64,000 nucleotides of DNA, from NCBI RefSeq assembly GCF_001659605.2, contig NC_035172.2:17981051-18045050 (forward strand), in the 5' to 3' direction. The position numbers were made by a program, and so were the translations under genes. The stretch's first letter is position 1. Each line of letters starts with the position of its first letter. Below are positions 57,501 to 64,000 of this stretch, piece after piece. The DNA is from Manihot esculenta (Eukaryota > Streptophyta > Magnoliopsida > Malpighiales > Euphorbiaceae). The notes beneath the pieces are model-generated. The model worked only from the letters and a program-made list of their open reading frames with translations, was not told the DNA's origin and did no database searches.

Positions 57501-58979
57501 GCCTTCAGAATAGGAAAGGAGCGTACCTTGTGCTTGAAAAGGAAGGAAGAGCGATCCAAGGCTGCCAATAGAGGAAGAAAAGTCATGGCTTGATGTTCAT
57601 AAGGAAATATGCACGTACCAAGGCTTTCAGAAGAGGAAGGACGCGCGGATCATGCTTCCAGAAGAGGTGGCACGCGCATGGATTGCAAAAGAGGCAGGAG
57701 AATGCAGTCATTAATGTGCAGAAGTGGAAATATATCTATCCAGTCTTTCCTTTTTAGGTGGAGCCTTCGTTTGAATTTTGAATGCTGAATGCAGAAGAGG
57801 AAGAGCATCTCCTTGAGATCTTGCTGCCTAAACAGGAAGATATGACTGCTGCAGTGTATGCACATCTTTGAACAAGGAAAGAAAGATCTGCGATTTGAAT
57901 TTGAAATAATCTTCTGACTGAGCTTTCCTTGTTTACTTTTGCTTCTGCACTTTCCTCATTTGAAGACTTTCCTTTTCTGAAAACTTGCCTTATTTGAAAA
58001 CCTTCCTTTCCTGGCCCGTGTTCTAATTAAGGCAGGAAAGATTCTGCAGTTCGAATCTCGGACAGTTTGCTGACTGTGCTTTCTGACTCTTTCCTTATTT
58101 GGCACTTTCCATATATGAAAACTTTCCTTTTCTGGAACTTTCCATATTTGACACTTTTTGGCAGTTTTAAGAGCATTTTCTCCAGATTGTCTCTTTACAC
58201 CTAATATCTGCAAAACATGGTTAAAACCACAAAATTAGGTAGAAAAGGTGTAAATAAACATCAAGATTATCATGATAAAGTGGGCTAAATTATGCTCTGT
58301 CAGCAATCAACTAACTTACACATGCATTTCTACCCCAAAAACTTTCATAAAACTTGTTTAAAACATACAAGAAAGGTAGGATCTAGGCTTACCTCTTGGA
58401 GATCGAGAGGAAAGACGATCCTAACTTGGAGATGGGAGAAATCTAGTTCCTTGAACCTCCAAGCTCCAAAACTTGCTCTAAGCTTCAAAAATCTTCAAAA
58501 CCAAGTTAAAACTTGTTAAAACTCGAAAGATTTGAGGAAGGACACCAAAACCAACCATGGGAGAGCATGGACTCACCGTTGGCCGAAAATAGGGGAGAAA
58601 GCTCGCCCCTTTTCGGCCATGGGTCCTTTTATAGGTGGCAAGCCAGGCCACCTTCGGAAGCCGAAGGCGACTCCAAAATGCATGCATGTTCGGTGGCCGA
58701 ACATGAGGTTCGGCGGCCGAACATGAGGTTCAGTGGCCAAACATGAGCCACATTCGGAAGTCCAATGTGCCTCCCTAAACTATCCCACGTTCGGCGGCCG
58801 AACCTGGAAATGCCTCCATGGTCTTTTTCATTCAAAACTCAATTTCTTTCTTACTTAAAACCTTAAAATACATTAAAATATTTTATGAAAACATGATTTT
58901 ACCCTTCTAGAGGTTTTCGACATCCGATATTCCACCGGACGGTAGGAATTCTGATATCGGAGTCTAGCCGGGTATTACA
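54562..58979 (-). mobile_element. Solo Tekay LTR, itself split by a D-like LTR
   Basis: TGTAACGACCCGG...CCGGGTATTACA, flanked by ATTCG (54557-54561) and ACTCG (58980-58984), a target duplication with one mismatch. LTR parts are 54562-56211 and 58308-58979. It carries GGGCGTAGAATGGGCCTC tandem units (55190-55350), palindrome blocks (55755-56000 and 58650-58805), a reversed donor-like site near 58390 and a reversed TATA near 58627. Confidence 0.88.
56212..58302 (-). mobile_element. Diverged D-like solo LTR (TSD GCAAT)
   Basis: 2091 bp, TGATAGAACGGTTGTCGAAG...GCTCTGTCA, with GCAAT at 56207-56211 and 58303-58307. It shares with D the first ~100 bp, the CACCAAGTGTTCTTA segment, GGTTTCAGCCACTCATGGCTGAA and the end TAAAACCACAAAATTAGGTAGAA. 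The middle (57150-58150) is different: repeats of GCTGCCCAAG, AGGAAAG and GCGCG(C/G) take the place of the palindrome block, which is absent. Confidence 0.88.
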
Positions 58980-58984
58980 ACTCG

Positions 58985-60184
58985 CCACCACTATATTACC
59001 AAAATCCAGCAAACCCTAGCCTATGGAGTGCTTTACCACCACCTCCTCTCCCAGTAGAACCAATAGTTCCTAAAATCCAACCATCTAGACCTAGCCCATT
59101 AATAGAGAGCAAGGTAAAGATGACAGATTACCTGAAGCTGGATGATCCTAAGTATAAGCAGGGAGATGACCCATTTGAATATGTCAAAGTAGTAAAGATG
59201 GTAGCTAATGAGTTGGGAGCCAGTGACAGTAGAGCCCAGTTAGATGGGGGGGTTCACTCTAAAGTGCAAGAAGGCTAAAGAATGGTTCAAGAACTATATG
59301 GAACCAAAATTGGATAGCTTATCTTGAAAACAGTTTGTAAATGAGCTTGCAGTATGAGCTTTTCTAGATAGTTCAAGGTGATAGAGTTTGAACAGTTAAG
59401 GCAGATTCAAGAGATGAGAGTGGATGAGTACACAGAAAAGTTTTTGTAGTTAATACAATATATGGGTCAGGCTTATGACACAAAGAAGAAGAAGGTTAGG
59501 AGGTATACCATGAGACTTCACTCTAGGTATTCCTCCTTGATCCTAGTAGCAAAGAGAGAGTTTCTACACCATAGTGGATGCAGATAGAAAGGAGAAGGTC
59601 AGTGCTATCATTCAAAAAACAGTGAAACAACAAGTGACACAATCATCGTGTTCCAAAGCCTCGAGTACATGAAAGTTTGATTTCTCTTCTCTTAGTGTAG
59701 CAACCACAAGAAACAGGAAGTGGAACAAGTCCACTAAGAAGATCATGAAGAATAAGTTTTAGAACAGGTTGAAGTCTGCTCTTGGATGGGCAATGATTCA
59801 AGTTCCCATTAAGAAGACCAAAAAGAAAAAGTTTTAGAACAGGTTGAAGTCTGCTCTTGGAATGGACAGTGATTTAAGTTCTAATTCAGACAGCTCTAGA
59901 TGTGTCAGATATGGAAAGCCACATAGAGGACCTTATTGGTTTGAGACTATAGCTTGTTATAGATGTGGGAAGGAGGTACAAATGACACGTGAGTATCCTA
60001 ATACAGCCAAGATGGCATAGTCTCAGCAGATAGCTTTTGGTAATGTGGTTAGCCAATAGCTTTAGCCATATCTCAGGGCAGAGGGCGAGGTAGAGGAAGA
60101 GGCGCAATCTCTTCTTTAGTAGATTACCGAGAAGAAATTCCTTCATCACTAGCACAGATCTTCAATATGACACAGTAGGAGGCC
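58985..60184 (+). pseudogene. gag: Gag core and zinc knuckles of element E
   Basis: Broken frames give MTDYLKLDDPKY (ATG 59120), DDPFEY, CKKAKEWFKNY, the HSRYSSLI segment near 59520, a duplicated KKxKFxNRLKSALG stretch (59735-59870, two near-identical copies), then CVRYGKPHRGPYW and CYRCGKEVQMTREY, in which several knuckle Cys and His are lost. Many stops. Confidence 0.8.
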
Positions 60185-61025
60185 AACACATCAAACATAA
60201 TGGTGTTAGGTAAACTCATTATTGGGTGTTTTGATGTGTATGCTCTTATGGACTCTAGTTCCTCTCATTCTTTTGTTTCTCTAAGGGCCATGGACAGTTT
60301 GAGTTTGATAGCTTCTAGGCTTGAGTGTCATCTTTGGGTCAATGGGCTCAAGTGTGATCCGTATTTGACGAAGTCAGTCTTTCAATTCAGTCCAATTATA
60401 GTTGAGGACATGTGCCTTCTAGTCGACCTTGTAGTTCTAGATTTGACTGATTTTAACGTCATTCTAAGGATGGATTGGCTTCTACATATGGTACTACCTT
60501 GGACAGCAGAGACAAGGTAGTTAGGTTTATAGGACAGAATTGATTAGAGGTTGTCTTTTGAAGGGACAGGTTAGGAATGCCTAGAAATTTGATATCTATT
60601 TTATAGGCTTATAGTTACTTAGGATGGATTGTTAAGGGTTTCTTACTCATTTCAGAGAGTTTGACGGTCAGACCAGGAAACCAACTTCAGTGCCCGTGGT
60701 TAGAGAGTTTTTTTTATGTTTTTCTAGATGATCTGCCAAATTTACCACCTGATAGGGAAATAGAGTTTGAAATTAAGGTGTTGTCAAGTACCAGACCCAT
60801 CTTTATTCCTCCCTATAAGATGGCCCCTGCCAAGTTGAAAGAGCTAAGGGAGCAGTTGTAAGATTTGGTAGATAAGGATTCTATTCGACCTAGTACATCA
60901 CTTTGGGGTGCTCCAGTATTGTTTGTAAAAAAGAAGGATGGATCCTTAAGACTTTATATTAATTAGAGACAATTGAATAAGTCACTACCAAAAATAAGAA
61001 TCATTTACCTAGGATTGATGATCTC
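60185..61025 (+). pseudogene. pol: Protease and RT N-terminus of element E
   Basis: An open stretch of 106 codons (60200-60520) has LIIGCFDVYALMDSSSSHSFV, with the Gly of the D-(S/P)-G protease triad changed, and FNVILRMDWL. Then come VREFFYVFLDDLPNLPP, RPIFIPPYKMAPAKL and [15 protein letters not shown] (RT fingers). Just after LPRIDDLF the RT palm is missing. Confidence 0.8.
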
Positions 61026-62920
61026 TTCAACATATAAGAGACTAGGTTGTGTGTTGATGCAAATTGATAGGGTAATAGCTTATACTTCTAAGCAGTTGAA
61101 GAAGCATAATTTAAATTACCCTACATATGATCTAGAGATGGTCTCTGTGGTCTTTACACTCAAAATATGGAGACACTACCTATATGGGGTGAAATGTGAG
61201 ATCTTTACAGATCATAAAAGCTTGCAATATATCTTAACTCAGAGGGAGTTGAACTTGAGGTAGAGAATATGGTAGAGCTTCTTAATGACTATGACTACAA
61301 AATTCAGTACCATCTGGGTAAAGTAAATATAGTAGTAGATGCTCTTATCCAGAAATCACTTGGCAATTTATCTCATATCTCAGTAGAAAGGAGACTAGTG
61401 GTAAAAGAATTTTACAGGCTAGTCAATGAAGGCTTGCAACTCGAGTTATTTAGTACAGGTATTTTGGTGACACAAATATAAGTGACATCTGTGTTTTTGG
61501 AATAAGTGGTATAGAAATAGCACAAAGTCCCAAAGTTAATAAAAATAGAAGAAGAAGTTCAGCAAGGAAAGAATGGTTAATTCAGGTTTGACAATGGAGA
61601 GATTCTCCATTATGACAATAGATTATATGCACTAGATTACATGGGATTGAAGGGAGGTATAATGAGAGAAGCTCATAATGCCAGAAACAATGTCCACTCT
61701 GGAGCTACCAAGATGTATCAAGATCTGAAGAAGGTGTACTGGTAGCCTTCTATGAAGAGAGAAGTGGCTCAATTTGTGTTTGCTTGTGAGGTGTGTTAGT
61801 GGGTGAAGTTGCAGCATCAGAAGCCAGCTGGAATGCTCAACCCACTACCAATTCTAGAATGGAAATGAGAATATGTGGCAATGGATTTCGTAGTGGGGTT
61901 ATTAGTGACATCCAACAGATACGACTCCATATGGGTAATAATGGATAGATTGACTAAATCTACTCATTTTTATCCTTGTTAGAAGTAATTATTCTCTTAA
62001 TAAGCTAGTACAGATCTATATGGAGGAGATCATCAGGTTGCATGGGGCTCCAATTTCAATAGTGTCAAATAGGGGACCCAAGTTTACCTTTAGGATTTGG
62101 CAAAATTTACAGAATGCTATGGGCACAAGGTTAGATTTTAGCATTACTTTTCACCCACAGACTAATGTACAGTTAGAAAGGACCATCCAAACTATAGAAG
62201 ACATGTTGAGGATGTGTATGCTAGATTTATGGTGATTCTTGGAAGCAACATTACCATTTTTGGAGTTTGCTTACAATAACAGTCACTATACTAGCATTGA
62301 GATGGCTCCTATGAGGCTTTGTATGGGAGGAAGTGCAGATCACTTATTTATTGAGAAAAAGTAAGAGAGGGTTTTAGCAAGGCCAAAATTAATAGAGATT
62401 ACCAACAGAGTGGTGCCCATTATCATAGAAAGAATCAGAATAGCGGTGAATAGGTAGAAGAGCTATGCAGACATCCATAGGAAGCAAGTTGTCTTCCAAG
62501 AAGAAGATATGGTATTGCTTAAGGTATCTTCTATGAAAAGGGTGATTCGTTTTAGAAAGAAAGGTAAATTAGCTCCAAAGTATATTGGACCCTTCGAAAT
62601 CTTGCAAAAGATTAGAAATGTATCTTACAAGTTAGATTTACCTGCTTCTACAGAGAGAATCCATTTGGTTTTCCATATTTCTATATTATGAAAATTCATA
62701 TCACATCCAGGCAAGGTTCTTAGTGAGCCTAATATAGAGATCCTAAGAGATCTCACCTATGTGGAGTAGCTAGTACAGATTGTAGATACGCAGATTAGAA
62801 AGCTGAGAAAAAAGGAAATCATAATAATAAAGATTTTATGGAATCACCACAATATGGAAGAGTGTACTTGGGAGACTAGAGAATCAATACTTAAGCAATA
62901 CCCTCATCTCTTTAAAATAA
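61026..62920 (+). pseudogene. pol: RNase H, integrase and chromodomain remnant of element E
   Basis: The frame resumes at [23 protein letters not shown]. RNase H goes to KVNIVVDALIQKS. The integrase finger region near 61680-61800, a MDFVVGL near 61880, the SIVSNRGPKFT stretch (Asp to Asn at the second catalytic site, near 62064), [13 protein letters not shown], then YIGPFEIL and the chromodomain (MVLLKVSSMKRVI from 62509). The tryptophan codon TGG that is a stop in A and B is intact (62838-62840). The normal stop is gone (TTTAAAATAA). At least ten in-frame stops. Confidence 0.8.
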
Positions 62921-62939
62921 GTTGTTAGATAGTTTTATA

Positions 62940-64000
62940 AATCCTTATCTTGTTTGATGCATGTTGAAGTTTTTTATGGTTTTGAGTGGTCTTAGGTTTC
63001 TTGAGATGTTAAGTTGTGGTTTTTAGTTGTTGCATGTGGCTTTGTTAGTGTTTTTGAGGCTATGGTAGAGAGCATACTTAGGTTTTGTATTGCAAAAGAA
63101 TCCAGGTCCAATCGTTAAACCCAGGTTCGACTCCGAACCTGCTTGTGAAGGTTACCACCTTTGGCAGCCTAACCTACTTGCAGAAGTTGGGACTTTCAAA
63201 TTTGTAAGGGACTTCAAGCAGTCGAACGTTTTGCCGAAACTCCCCTGTCCAGCTGATTCCAGTCTATTTTTTACATGTTTTCTTATATGCTTTTAAGGGT
63301 GCTTTAGGATAGTTTTAAGAGTGTAAAAGTTATGTTTGGTCCCTCATTTAATTCTTTCTATGTATGATCAGACTTGGGAGACCTAAGAAGCCGACAGTGA
63401 GGTAACTGCTTCAGAGAGAGATCAGAGTCTGCCAGAGGTGAGTAGAACTAAACTAAACTCTTATTTTAAGTCGAATCAAATGTTTTAAGTATGCTCATGC
63501 ATCACAAATGCCATGTTTATTTGAATAGGTTATTTTATATTAGATTCACGAATATGGTGCATTGCATATTTATTTATTATTGTGGATGGATATTGAGTAA
63601 CCCACTAGCTCTCGAGCATGATATATTATGTTATGTACGACGAATATGGAAGTCTAGGTCGAAACTATTCTATGCCCTTAGCATTATGCAAGAGAAAGAC
63701 AAAGGTGTCCATTATACACCCTTGTTACTATGGGTATGTTATGTTTAAGAGGAAGTCCTGAGGAGCACTTATTGTGGGCTGGGCATTAATAGAGTCTATG
63801 AAGGATTACTAATGATAAGTCCATCTTGTTGTGATTTACATGTGTTATGACACATAAATTGAGCATATGTTTTATGAAATCATTTTATGCCATGTTTCTA
63901 CTCATTAGGCTCTAATAGTTTATCTCTTTCCACTAACCCCAAGTTTGCAAGATCGGAGTTAGCATGGGAAATCAGTAGTGTCCTTTGGCATAACTCCTTA
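62940..64000 (+). repeat. 3' LTR of element E, truncated at both sides
   Basis: AAATCCTTATCTTGTTTGATGCATG onwards matches the 5' LTR from about 50527. The first ~575 bp of the LTR, with the TATA box, as well as the PPT and hairpin, are missing between pol and this point. It keeps a good donor-like CCAGAGGTGAGTAG (63433-63446). The right part lies beyond the window. Confidence 0.82.

Larger units (their letters stand above)
49953..64000 (+). mobile_element. Element E: old Tekay-like element with nested solo LTRs
   Basis: 5' LTR 49953-51819 (TGTAATAATCGG...GTTATTACA), PBS at 51823, broken gag-pol from 52084 to about 62920, and a 3' LTR that starts truncated near 62940 and runs off the window. 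It is diverged from A throughout, with many stops and an RT deletion. Three later insertions split its gag: a ~180-bp AT-rich segment, a D-family solo LTR and a Tekay solo LTR. The right end is outside the window. Confidence 0.85.

Overview
The window looks like heterochromatic nuclear DNA of a flowering plant. I see no host gene, tRNA gene or rRNA gene. Roughly nine tenths of it is LTR retrotransposons inserted into one another. The long GC-rich LTRs, the tRNA-iMet and tRNA-Asp primer-binding sites, and a Gag-Pol of the plant Tekay/Del chromovirus type (Gag with two zinc knuckles, PR, RT, RNase H, INT, chromodomain) point to a eudicot. A Euphorbiaceae such as cassava is my best guess, by general resemblance only.

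Layout. 1-2187: a right-hand LTR of a minus-strand Tekay element abuts a fragment of a plus-strand LTR. 2188-8935: old AT-rich DNA with a Tat/Ogre-like gag remnant, a Ty1/copia RNase H remnant, an unidentified decayed ORF and a ~200-bp tandem duplication. 8936-18880: element A, a complete plus-strand Tekay-type element whose 4.9-kb Gag-Pol frame is almost fully open. It has lost the first RT catalytic aspartate and has a stop in the chromodomain. 18969-49400: a four-level nest. A decayed copia pol (minus) is split by element B (minus, TSD CAAAG). B carries two solo LTRs (TSDs GTGCC and TTCAC) and element C (TSD AAAAC). C carries element D (TSD GCGGC), a young non-autonomous element with a tRNA-Asp PBS. 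49953-64000: element E, an old plus-strand Tekay-like element without an RT core. Its gag is split by a D-family solo LTR (TSD CTCAC) and by a Tekay solo LTR that itself holds a second D-like solo LTR (TSD GCAAT).

The most unusual signal is a short interrupted palindrome, TTCGGCGGCCGAA, and its relatives. It recurs in Tekay LTRs in two blocks, one just upstream of the TATA box and one in the transcribed part. It also recurs in the LTRs of the unrelated D family and inside D's reading frame, where it encodes RPPN. Other points: LTR splice-donor-like sites, a hairpin next to the polypurine tract, recurrent loss of one chromodomain tryptophan, and an LTR that has lost its TATA box.

All element boundaries come from reading LTR ends, TSDs, PBS and PPT by eye. 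Family names are by motif recognition, without database searches.
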